A program made the translations under genes and the position numbers. From NCBI GenBank assembly GCA_002633005.1, contig NMRA01000644.1:1-62000 (forward strand): a stretch of DNA of 62,000 nt, given 5' to 3'. The notes beneath the pieces were generated by a model. That model worked only from the letters and a program-made list of their open reading frames with translations. It had not been told where the DNA came from and searched no databases. Below, piece after piece: positions 22,420 to 33,179 of this stretch (positions are counted from its first letter, which is position 1; each line of letters opens with the position of its first letter). This DNA is from Phoronis australis (taxonomy: Eukaryota; Phoronida; Phoronidae).

Positions 22420-24470
22420 CAAATTGAAAACATGTAATTTCGCCGATAGTTTGTAAATTTTTTTAATACACATTTTGTGTATTTACACGCCATACCCATT
22501 CACAAACGTTACGCTGCGACCAACCGATAACCAAAACTTAAGAAGAAGTGTTTAAGACTAAAATGATGAAGGTAAATTAACGTTGTTTGAGTTTCATACT
22601 GCACTAGTTTGAATAGGGTACAGCTCGAAGCTCTGAAGTTTCTCAAGTCACGACACATATACTATAAGAAAGAAATGTTTTTAAAATTGATCTATTATGT
22701 CGAAGGTTCACAAATCGGTCATAGACTGGAGCTAGTTAGTTCTAATGTAGTTCCAAAATGTATGAGACCAAAAACCATTGATTCAATATCAACAACAGCG
22801 GAGCAACAAAATTGTAGTGCGGGTAAGCCAAACTTTAAAATATGAATTAAAGCGACAGCTCAAGGCACATTGCTGAACTTCGCTTGGACTCTATCCAGAG
22901 GTGTCAGACAAAAACCTGCTCAAAACCTCTTGAACATTTTGCTCGAAATCACTGTTCAGAACTTTCGACCTAAAAGACTTTAGGACTTGTGTGTACCTCA
23001 GGAGATATGGATTTTTGGACTTTCAAAAGTTCGAACCCACGAATACCGTGATTTGACACATTCTGCGCACACCTTCTCTATTGTAGTTTTTAATTCAGGT
23101 CATGAGGCTTGTTCGCTTCTAGAGTGTTGACTTCGCTTGAAGCTGATTGTAGATTTGTAGATACTTGGCCTTTTGTGGAACTTCTGGATTTTGACTGACA
23201 GGTATAGCATTAGCAGGCAGGATCTGACTGTGAATAGTGACATTGTACCAAAGGCGCTGCAGTACCACTTACATGAAAGATATCAAATCCAAAAGGTACG
23301 TTGCTATCAGCTGTAAACCTCTTGACAGCTACATGTTTCGAATGCTTGGGTGTTCTTTGAGCCTTCAAAACTTCACCGAACATTTGTTTGGTTTTTGCAA
23401 AAATGATGTAAAACTCTATTCGCCAGGCATTCGCGCATCTGTCTTTGTTCATGTATACTGTTTCGCTCTTGGTTTCAAATCAAAGTTTCTCAAAAACTGT
23501 AAAATTTAATAAAAACACAAAGACACCTCATCAATAACAAGTTAGAATTTAATTTGAAGAAATTGTTCCTAAATTGATCTCAGAAATCCTGTTAATATTT
23601 TAAAGCCGCGCACCGTACCAGTGACTGCTGGCAACTCACCGGGACTCAACTTTAACATCTTTCGCCGCAGAGATAACAACTCTTGGGCTGTCTCCGGTGA
23701 GTCCATTCTTTGTTGAATGATGTTTAGATAAATTAAATATTTTTGTTTTGTGAACGGTGTTTAAATCATAGCATTTGAAAGTTTTACATCAATCCGAAAA
23801 TTCTCTCTGAGATATAAATTTTAAACCTGAAAGAAATGTATACGTTTTTCCAGGGTCATAGAGGAACTGAACAAGCACGACCCTGTTCTTGTCACCACCG
23901 CCAGTGAGCCAAAGAGATAAGTCTTACCCGTTACATGAACAACGATAAAAATGTTTACCTTTCGTTTTTTGTAAGCTTTTGGCCTTGCCAAAAATTGCAG
24001 TTATAATTCTCAACCTGCTTGAAAACTGTGTGGTGTCCATGCCATTGTAATAGATTTTTTAAGTGTTTGGTGGATTTTGCTTGTAACCTGGGTTCTCCTA
24101 ATGCATTGATGTTTGGGTTGTGATGACGTACATTTATGTCAATAGATAAATCTGCCCATCTGTCAAATGTATTATCATTCTCTAGGAATAGAAATTTTGT
24201 TTCGTTTCTGGCTGGTTCTTTGGCGTTGATGCTAGCGTTCTTTCTAATCCCGACTAACACTTGGACTAACATATTAATACAAGCCCTAACATGTCAAGAA
24301 AGAAAGCACGAATGAGCCCAAATGACGTTTAAGACCTCAAAATGCATAGTGAATGGTGTAATTTGAAGTCCTTTGCAGATGTCACAACCAGGTGGAGCCG
24401 AGCAGTGGCTCCCATTTCCGATTTCTGGCTGGCTATGGACAAAAAAATTTCAATTAACATCTGAGTAGCA
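22420..24470 (+). pseudogene. Array unit 8, open candidate first exon, broken B and C
   Basis: The upstream region has the longest open first-exon candidate of the array: 22609-22822, with MFLKL at 22675, then LELVSSNVVPKCM and TTAEQQNCSAG, ending at a strong donor (gcgg/gtaagcc, phase 1). Exon B (23161-23295) is two bases short. Exon C (from 23854) meets TAA after EPKR. Exon D (24379-24464) ends early and lacks the last Cys. A ~150-base insertion near 23603-23750 has inverted actcaccgg/ccggtgagt ends. Confidence 0.55.
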
Positions 24471-25080
24471 AATTGAAAGCACGTAATTTTGTTGATTGTT
24501 TGTAAATCATTTTATTAAACGTTTTGTCTATTTACACGTCATACCCATTCCCAAAGGTTACGCTGCGACCCTTGGATAACCAAAACGGAAGAAGTCTTTA
24601 AGACGAAAATGGTGAAGATAAACTAACGTTGCTTACGTTTCATAATGCACTGATATGAATAGTGTACAGATCAAAGCTCTGAAGGCTCTCACGTCATAAC
24701 ACACACAATATAACGAAGAAAATGTTTATAAAATTGACATGTCATGCCTAAGGTTCACGAATCCGTCATAGAGGAGAGCAAGTTAGTTCGAATCTAGTTC
24801 AAAGAACTATGAGACCAGAAGCCAATGTCGACAACAGCGGAGCAATAGGATCGTAGTTTGGTCTTGAACCAAAATTTAAAATATGAATAAAAGCAACAGC
24901 TCAGTGCACATTGCTGAACTTTGCTTGGATTCTTTCCAGTGGCACCTGTTCTTCCTGGAACTGGTTTCAAGCAGGCACCTGTTAAAAAACTCGATCATTT
25001 TGCTCAAAATCACTATGCAGAATCTCGTGTCATGAAAGTTCAACATTATAACTTTCAAATTAATGGACTTTAGGACATCT
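24471..25080 (+). pseudogene. Array unit 9, fragment (upstream region and exon A only)
   Basis: The pre-exon landmark region and the A-like segment (from about 24937) are present. At about 25080 the sequence jumps back to pre-exon A sequence of the next unit, so everything from exon B on is deleted. This looks like an unequal-exchange junction. Confidence 0.55.
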
Positions 25081-26110
25081 CGACACTCTGACGGTTTTCA
25101 AGTCCTAATAGGACAACTGAAATTGTTTTTAAAATTACCCTATCAGTTTGAAGGTTAACGAATCTGTCAAGGAGGGGAGCTAGTTAGTCTGGAACTAGTT
25201 TGTAAATCTGTATGACCAGAAAGCAGTGATTCAAAGCCAATAACATCTGAGCTGCTAATTTTTAGTGGCAGTAAATCAAAATTTGAAAATGTAACATAAA
25301 GCGACAGTCTGGTGCACATTGCAAAACTTTGTTTCGATCTTTTCCAGAGGTACTGGCTCTTCCATGAAAAAGTTTCAAACAGGCAGCACGTGCATATACT
25401 TCCCGGAATATTTTGCTCAAAATCACTGTTTAGAACGCCGTGTCGTCAAAATTCTAGCATTTTGCTTTCGAACTGTTGGTCTTTGTGGCTTTTGTGGACT
25501 TGTAAACTTTTGTACACATCAATAATATGATTTCATACTTTTCACCCACACCTTTTCTCACGTGTAGATTTCGCATGAATTCATGTTGGATCTTCGTTTC
25601 CAGGGTGTTGACTTTGTTTGAACCTTATCGTAAGCACTTTGGATGACTAGTATTCCATTTGACGTCGCGAGCAGTCACCTTATACCACTAACAAGAATAA
25701 CACCAGAGCCAAAAGGCATGGTGCCTTTCAGCTATAAACATCCTGGAAGTTACATGCTTTGACTACTTATGTGTTCTCTAAGCAATAAAAGATTTACGTT
25801 TTTGTTTTGGAAAAACCAAGTGAAGATGTACTTACCAGTCATTCAGATATCCAACTTTATTCACATACACGGTTTCAAACCTGGTTTCAGAGTACAGTTG
25901 TGGAATTGGGTGATTTACTCAATCAGTTCGGGTGACCTGTGTTATATTCCTTCTCGGAGGTTAATGATTAATTTCATTTAATCTTGATTGCTTGATTTCA
26001 GTGACTGCCACTTGTCAAAACACTGGACTCTGATTGAGTTGTCTATCGTTAACATGCGGGACCACGGCGTTACAACCAGTTGCAGTGCACCAAATTTCCT
26101 GCAGTACCTC
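25081..26110 (+). pseudogene. Array unit 10, diverged last copy
   Basis: The A-like segment is at about 25345. A degraded B-like segment follows at about 25630-25715, then a second, more distant B-like segment near 26050-26095 (NMRDHGVTTSCSAPNFLQ). Exons C and D are absent. The sequence from about 25900 resembles the end of unit 0, which marks both array borders. Confidence 0.45.
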
Positions 26111-27872
26111 TAACACGATTGACAATAGAGTCTAAAAGTCGAATGGTGTCATTTTAATAAGAAGAGGTGGGATTTTTTTCCTCAAATTTGATGGACTTGG
26201 GTTCCCGTGGCTATCAACACCGTTAAGTATCAATCCACGGATCCACCGACCACCGTACAGCCAACAAGCGGCAAGGTGGGGGGTCAACCATTCAGATCCA
26301 TGTTTAGTCTGATAAATCACATTAGGGATGAGAGAAAATGGGTGAAGTATGACACCACAAAGTTTGGTGGTTTAGGAGATACAAGAGAAGTGTTCTGGGG
26401 GGCAAAATGAGGCAATTTCTTGGTTTGGAATGAGTCATTTTTGACCAAATTTTCTACTCCAGTTTCTGCTTCAAACAGAATCGTTTCTGAACAATTTTGA
26501 TATCACATGATAGGTTGATGACCAATGTCAGTAAAAACGGCACCGACACTGCAATATCGGTTACCATGGTAACACTGGAACTGTTTCCGTGGAGGTACGT
26601 TTCCGTCTTGTGAAAAACCAGCAGTAAGCTGTACCCTTATAGCGAAGCTGCCCCCACGAGAAAACTAAAAATAATAACATGGACATGTAGAAGACTCCAT
26701 GCCCTTGAAATTAATACAATAAAAACTTTGTCAGCCCTTCAGGCAAGCTTGGTAATAGGTGTCTGAATTTCACTATTTTCAGACCGCGTATGTGTATTTG
26801 TCATGTTAAACCAGTCACTAGTTGTGCGCCGTTTCTTCGCATTAATATGCCGTGGTATAATACAACAATTAAAGCAATTGGTTTGCTTAAATGTTTTTAA
26901 TTAATTTTAAGGACACTAGCATTTCCCAATAAAATATGACATTATACTAAATTTGTTCATGCAATTCGTCTGAATACCAAACTAAAGCTTACAATGCGTT
27001 AGTTGAATGATGGCTGACCTAAAGTGCGGGTTTACGAATTTATCTATTTATCTGGCACTGCCAGTCGCATCAAATGTGATATTTCTACAAATTGCGGAGA
27101 GAAACAACTTTGGAAACTCTAGGGAAATGCACAAGGTATAGAGCGAGACATTTGAGCACCTTACAAGAGTATGTGGAGCTGATGTGGAGGTGGAACGTGT
27201 CCTCCTTCGTAGTCTGTCTCAGTGTCTGTCTGCCTCGGAGGCACTGTGTGCAGCAGGAGCTACATAATCTACCGTATTAGGTTCACTTGCCCGAATCATC
27301 GTTACTACAATCGAGATATATTGGCGTCGCCAAAGACACTTAGGACATCCACTGCACACTAGAGGAGAAGTCTGATAGAGGTCTGAAAAATGACCAAAGT
27401 CGTTCAAGGTTCAACGTCTTGCATCGTGTGACTGTGAGCTCAGGTAGGAATCACTAAACTCCAGGGTCTGACCCTGAGGAATATTTTTAGAAGCACGTCA
27501 TTCATGCAAAAATACTTTTATTGACACACCGTGATTGCTTATAACTTGGGCCTTATTGCTTAATCATATCTTATTCAAATGTGTTGATGTTTATGCAACT
27601 ACATGTATACATTGGCATAGAAAATAGGTAGTCATCATAACTTTTCATAACAACCACCAAATGTGAAACATGACTTCTGCCCATGAACTACTTTTAGAGA
27701 CTAGGGAGTATGTTTTGTCTACCAATGATTTTCTGCAATTATGAAGTTAATTAAACATGCTAAAGCCGTAAAAAATATTGGTGCCTTCACTTTAGCTTGG
27801 TATTCATATTTTGTGAGCCGAAATGGCCACATTAAATTTAATATGTTTAATTTTTCATTAATACAATTTTAG
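26111..27872. other. Non-coding DNA between array and candidate exon
   Basis: No gene is supported. Short open frames at 26207 and 27092 have no family signal or splice context that I can support. The 26150-26450 and 26930-27400 stretches look like interspersed repeat DNA, but a second copy is not in the window. Confidence 0.35.
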
Positions 27873-28139
27873 GAATCAGGAAAGGCTTATGCTGAAGAAG
27901 TGGCTTCTGCTGAAGTTGGAGACTTGCCGATTATTAGTAAAGGTTGGGTATGGAAAAGTTCACAACCAGCAAGAAGGTACCCTTCTGGACAACTAAGTGA
28001 GGGGGCTAGAGAGAGGCCGAAAAGTCTACTCCCAGAAGATATGTCAAAGAGAATTTGTAGCTTGAGGAACGAGTTGGGGAAAAAGTATTTGCCAAAGATT
28101 ACTGGCTTATACCACAACAGGTCCAAAGTAATTTGTTGA
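27873..28139 (+). CDS. Candidate terminal exon of an unknown gene
   Basis: A clean acceptor (aatacaattttag) is followed by 88 open codons and a TGA. The product is hydrophilic and charged: SGKAYAEEVASAEVGDLP, then WVWKSSQPARRYPSGQ, then PEDMSKRICSLRNELGKKYL. It has no signal peptide or membrane segment. I do not recognise it. A transposon-encoded protein is possible. The opposite strand holds a 171-codon open frame (28402-27887) rich in Leu/Phe that is probably a shadow. No upstream exon could be identified. Confidence 0.35.
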   Translation, partial: ESGKAYAEEVASAEVGDLPIISKGWVWKSSQPARRYPSGQLSEGARERPKSLLPEDMSKRICSLRNELGKKYLPKITGLYHNRSKVIC

Positions 28140-28402
28140 GATAGGCCACTTTCAGCAAATGTGGGGAAACTGGGACAGAGGAAGTGGAGTATGCATTGAA
28201 AGAGGCAATCTGCGATTGTCAAGGATGTAGCATTGTAAAAATTCAAAGGGAGGAAACAGTACAGTGGCTGGACCTGTAAATACTCTGGCTGATCTGCTAA
28301 ATCCAGTGGGGGCATTATTGTATCAGCACAGCTGTGTAGGGAAGTAGGCTTGTGTGTTGTCGCAAGCTTTGTTTGCACCAGAACTGCTTGTGTGAACAGC
28401 AC

Positions 28403-31250
28403 AAATCTAAAATTTACCTAGTCTAAGACTGAATTTTTCTCCAGGCACGGATCATGATCCTGGGCCACATGGTAATGGTACATTGTTCATTTTGTTTAGC
28501 CACTGGATTTTTTGATCTGACAGGATTTCTCAGTGTCGCCATCACATTTAGATGATTTCTGACCACTGTACTATTCCTTTTCCTTGAAGATGCGTAATTG
28601 ATCTGAATTTATGTTTCTGCATTTTATTTACCATTATAGATTTTTGTTTGTAAATGGGTATATATTACTGAAATTTGAGACCCTGTTGCAGTTAGGCTGG
28701 TTTTGTTAACTTATCTTTCTGCCTGGGTTGTAAACCCATATTCTGTCCAGGAGGTAATAAGTTTTAATTTAGACCATTTACCTCTATAAACTTTGCTCAG
28801 TTTGTTCCTTATCCAGATGGGAAGTGATTTCTGGAATTGTAGCGAATTGACAGTTTGCTATTCCTTGAGACCATGCTGTGTGTATAAAATCGCACACTAT
28901 TAGTCTGGTCTCTAGCAATTGCATATTGCCAGATCTTTCAAAGTTCTGAAATTGCTCAAAAGTGACCTGGAAGTAATACCTATTTCGTGATGGTAAAATA
29001 TCTAAATCAAAAGTTGTTTTATGTGATTTTAGGCGAGTTTATGTCCACTTCAAATGATTTTTTGTTGCAGTACTGAAAAGTATTGGCACATTAGCTCTGG
29101 TGGCTCCTTGTTTTTTTGGCGAATTGACCATTTTATGGTTCCCATGGGTAATTTTGTTACTGGTCTAGTATGTATGTACAACTGTAATCGTAGGGCAATT
29201 GTAATGCAAACCATGTTGCAAAAGTATTTTTTCATGACCATTTCATTGTAAAATGCTGCCTAATTGGAACCGACAAGCCAATTTTTCATTTTGTGGTGGT
29301 TAGTTTTGATAAGAACATTGATGTGGTAAATACAGCTACCTCAAGTTTGTGAAGAAGAGATTTCCAGTGTTGTCAGCGATATTGCGAAATCACTTTTTCG
29401 CAGTGAGACTACATCACCTTAAATGTAATTCCCTGACTTTATGAGCTTTGTGTGGTTGACTCTGTCCTGTAGCAAATTGAGTGTTGAAAAGATCTAGAAG
29501 GCAATTTTTTATTAGAGTCATAACATTTGCACTTTTGACTGTACAGTTATCTTTGCATTGTATTACGAAAACATATTTTGTAGTACACAAGTCTCTGGTT
29601 GGTATTTTATATTTTTTCACAAGGAATATTTTCAACTTAGATGAGTTGTCTGTGAGGTAGGCAATTTTCAAATAAGATAATGAATAAAATTGTCAAACAT
29701 TGTTTTATTTTTAGATGTGTGATCTTCCAATAAGTGATTACTTTTAAAAAACCTGTGCAGAATTTGATTTTTACTCTTCATTTGAAGGAGAATAAATCCA
29801 TAAACCTGCATTGTCTAGAAATTTTACTCAAACTACATATTACAGGGTTGGGGATTGGAATCTTAATACAACAGAGTCTGAACCCGTACCATGAGCAATA
29901 CAACACAATACACGGATATAAAAATTTGGTGTTTAGGTTCCACGGAAAGGATTCGTGTGCGCGGTAATAGTTACTAAGGTGCGTGGTCATTGTTTGTGGA
30001 TACTTTGGGATTCCTCTTCTGTGGTCATCCACGGGAAACCTGGTCGCATAGAGAACAATAGATTAGCATCTTCATTGTTTCCGTTGTTATAATAAAGATA
30101 TAATGACGAGCACTTATCGGCAACGGTCTGATGTACGCAAGGTTCTATATCCATGCGACCTGTGTTGTTACATCCAACAATGACACAACAAAGGAAAACA
30201 ATGATAGGACCGATGGGCGAAAAACATGCGACGAGTTGCCATGGACAGTGGTGGAGTTTGTCTTGTCATTCGAATGTTTTTACAGAACTGCAAACCCGGT
30301 ATTTCGTCAGGAAAATTTCTGCGGTCTTTTGTTTTAAGTCGTGGGAAAAATTGCGGTCATGCAACCAAACTTATCCTTCATTTGATATTACAATGCATTG
30401 CATGAACATTTGATCAACAGAAAATCTGACTTGAATATGTGTGAAGAAATACCCATGAGGAAATTGCAAAGTAAAACAACTGTAAATCAAAATAACCTAC
30501 ATTTGTCGAGTTCATGTCTAACCCTGTTCACTGTGGAGGACATAATCGGCTTTTTACAAAAGGGAGCCATGTATGGTATTTAGGGGTACTATAGCCCTAA
30601 GTGATCAGTAGTAAAACGTTCAAAACGTTCAGGAGGAACTAACTTGTTGCAAAATATCGAAAAACATGAAGGAAAATCGGATTTTACGGTGCTCACGCAT
30701 CGATCGCAGATATATGAAAATTTCTCATTTTAGTACATTTGAGGTGCCAAAATATATAACTAATAAACTGGCTGACAAAGTTTTTATTTTATGAAATGAA
30801 AGTAACATGTTTTGTCAACATTTTGGCTAAGTTTCATTCTCATAACAGTGGGGGCAGATTTGGTACAGCAGTGTACCGAACACAACCTCAAAATGGCATA
30901 ACGGGGGGCAGTGTAGTAAAACTACTAAATGAGGGCGGTAAATCGGAATCGTGTTTCAAGGCATCTGTGTAACAATCTACAGGCACCACTAAACAATACC
31001 AAGTGAATAATAAATCAATAGCTTTCATTCAAGGAAAAAGATGAACAGTTAAATCTGGACAGTTTTATACCGTGAAAATATGGCTGCGAAGCCATAAAAT
31101 GTTTTTGAGCCTATAACTTTAGAAAAACGCAATATTTTGAGGAAATATTTTACCGCTGCTTATAGATCCCATAGGACTACCTATGTGCCAAATTTGGTGA
31201 AAATCGGCTGACCCCCACCTTGCCGCTCATGGCTGGTGCTCTCGTGGACT
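28403..31250. other. Non-coding AT-rich DNA
   Basis: Only short chance frames are present. Nothing here has a recognisable domain. The phrase gccaaatttggtgaaaatcg near 31190 is of a type I associate with interspersed repeats, but I see no second copy in the window. Confidence 0.3.
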
Positions 31251-31259
31251 AGTACTTAA

Positions 31260-32200
31260 TATCTAATACAACAAATCTTCAAATGGCGCAAGACCAGATG
31301 GTGTACTAACGGGCAACCTTTTCAATGTGGACACGGGTGGACTTGGTTCACTTTTGAATGATTGTATACACGGAATTGTCTGTGTAGTAGCTCCTTGTGT
31401 ACATCAATACTTTCATGTATGCCGATGATCTTTTTCTGTTGTCACCTTCAGTTGTTGGTCTTTTTGAACTTCTTGCAGTATGTGGTTTAACACAAGATCT
31501 TTAATCACTATCAGCGGATGGTACTGTTATGTGTTTTACAAGTAAATTGTTAGGAAGCCCTGTTTTAATTAACTGCTTTTATTATGGTGAACCTTTAAAA
31601 GTCGTAAAAGAGATTGAATATTTGGGGATATAATTATGAATGACTACGATGTCTCACGTTGACGAAGAAAATTATATGCTCACGCCTACTCTGTAACTAA
31701 AAAATTTCATGTGTGCAGTCTCCCTGTAAAAAATCAGTTGCTTATCTCTTTCTGGGATCCAATACATAGCCCCCACCCGTTTATGGATTTTCAACATGTT
31801 TAATATCTCATATCTTTATGTGTTCAAGTGTTTCATAGGTTTTCTAAATTTGAAAGTACCAGTGATGTATGTACTTTTGATGCCGAGTTTTGTAAATTGA
31901 CTCTACGAATATGTACATACCGATTTTGATGTCATCTTCGTGACATTTCTAATGTCATTATCTCTGTTACGAATGAAACCGATTTTAAGTTCTCTTCTAC
32001 AATCCATACATTTTGGAATAAGTCACAGTGTCCATGTAACTCATAGTCATGCAGTTTGTAACAGGGTTTATACTTTAAAATCTTTTTAGTATTAGTTAAC
32101 CTTTGTTAAATATTTCAGTAAGTTTTTTTAAGCATTAGTTTCATCTAAAGCCAATTTTTATGCTGCGTTGTTACATATATTCAAAATACTTCAGCAATAA
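31260..32200 (+). mobile_element. Fossil non-LTR retrotransposon (RT fragment)
   Basis: MYADDLFLLSPSVVGLFELL is read at about 31415-31475, a clear reverse-transcriptase catalytic box of the CR1/L2/RTE-like kind. Downstream, YLGI and RRKLYAHAYSVTKKFHVCS follow in the order expected of such elements. Stops and frameshifts are frequent. Domains before the YADD box are not readable. An old dead copy. Confidence 0.65.
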
Positions 32201-32257
32201 AGTTTATGATATCACTTCATACCCAAATATTTTTATTGAGTATCAACGAAGCAGTAA

Positions 32258-32730
32258 CCCGGGTACATGTTGCAATGTAGCATACATGTGATTGACATGA
32301 GGTTCTGGGTTCAAGACAACGTGATTGCCATGGAAATCTTCAAATGTGGCATGATTAGTAAAAGAACTCAGAAGAAAGGCATTCCATTGAATGACATAAA
32401 TAACCTTTTGGGTATATTTACCAACAACATTCACCGAACTGGCATTTCATTACGTAATGTACATAGAGCGATATCGTGCTGTTATATCAAGAGGGATCAA
32501 AGTAAAAACACTTACAAAAACTCTATTTATTACCTCAAAAAGAGACTGGTTACGGGAAAGGGTATTGACCAAGAAGAAGCCCAGGTACATGTTGCAAAGT
32601 AGCATGAATGTAGTTCATTTCAAGTTCAGGGTAAAAAACGAGATAATTGTAGTGGGAATTATCAAACTAAGTATGATTACTAAACAACAGTCGGCAGAAG
32701 GATATTCAATGAATGACATAAATAAGCAAT
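32258..32730. repeat. Two-copy direct repeat, period about 320 bases
   Basis: ggtacatgttgcaatgtagc (about 32262) recurs as ggtacatgttgcaaagtagc (about 32583). Each is followed about 125 bases later by a related gaatgacataaataa phrase. The copies are diverged. No coding signal. Confidence 0.55.
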
Positions 32731-32744
32731 AACACGTTTTTGTA

Positions 32745-32774
32745 TGGCAACGGCAACGGCAACGGCAACGGCAA
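32745..32774 (+). repeat. Hexanucleotide microsatellite (CGGCAA)n
   Basis: Four to five copies of ggcaac/cggcaa lie directly at the 5' border of the interspersed repeat that starts at 32775. Confidence 0.8.
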
Positions 32775-33045
32775 TTTGTACATATATTTGGTATGGATAA
32801 GTAGAATATTGCGTAAGGAAACAGTTGATGATGATCCCTGTGCATTTTGAAAAAAACTTCGAGGTAAAATTGGATTTTTTGAAAATTAAAAAATACGATT
32901 TTTAAAAAAAAACGAACTACAAAAAAACAAACTTTTTTTCGTTTTTTGTCACTTTCACAGTCATGTTTAACTATTTAAAACTCCCTTTTTACTCATTTTA
33001 GTTAGGAACATGGAGATTTGATCAGTGTATACACTTATCTTAAAA
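32775..33045. repeat. Interspersed repeat also found in array units 1 and 2
   Basis: It starts tttgtacatatatttggtat and contains ccctgtgcattttgaaaaaa and gattttttgaaaattaaaaa, ending near cagtgtatacac. The same unit is at about 6270-6530 and 8410-8670. No coding potential is seen. Confidence 0.7.
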
Positions 33046-33179
33046 CCAAATAGATATTGAAACAAAATAGGACTAAAGTGAATTTATTACATAATTTTCA
33101 TTTTAAGCAACTACTCTAGCTTGCTACATAGCTTATCATGCTAACTAGCTTCCACCGTAAAAATAGCATCTGTCAAAGT

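Larger units (their letters stand above)
3880..26110 (+). repeat. Tandem array of about ten diverged gene units of 1.6-2.4 kb
   Basis: The same ordered landmarks recur head-to-tail. They are a 'catactgcactagtatgaat' hairpin; a segment beginning gaggcactggttcttccagg (exon-like A) at about 5495, 7622, 9833, 11506, 17273, 19218, 21180, 24940 and 25345; exon B ending aatgatatcaaatccaaaag before gtatgg; exon C starting after a tttttccag acceptor; and exon D starting after a tttgcag acceptor. Phases B to C (2) and C to D (1) agree in every unit that keeps the exons. Spacing is about 1.7-2.2 kb, with one 5.8 kb interval explained by inserted mobile elements. No terminal repeats, reverse transcriptase or transposase belong to the unit itself, so tandem gene duplication fits better than transposition. 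Confidence 0.75.

Noticed and set aside
3880-26110. Array as a satellite or transposon
   Set aside because: Units carry splice-phase-consistent exons, lack terminal repeats or transposition genes, and are present as one tandem cluster; gene duplication is the simpler reading, though not proven.
27887-28402. 171-codon open frame on the minus strand
   Set aside because: Its product is Leu/Phe/Ser-rich without domain signal and lies opposite the better-supported plus-strand exon with an acceptor site; likely a shadow.
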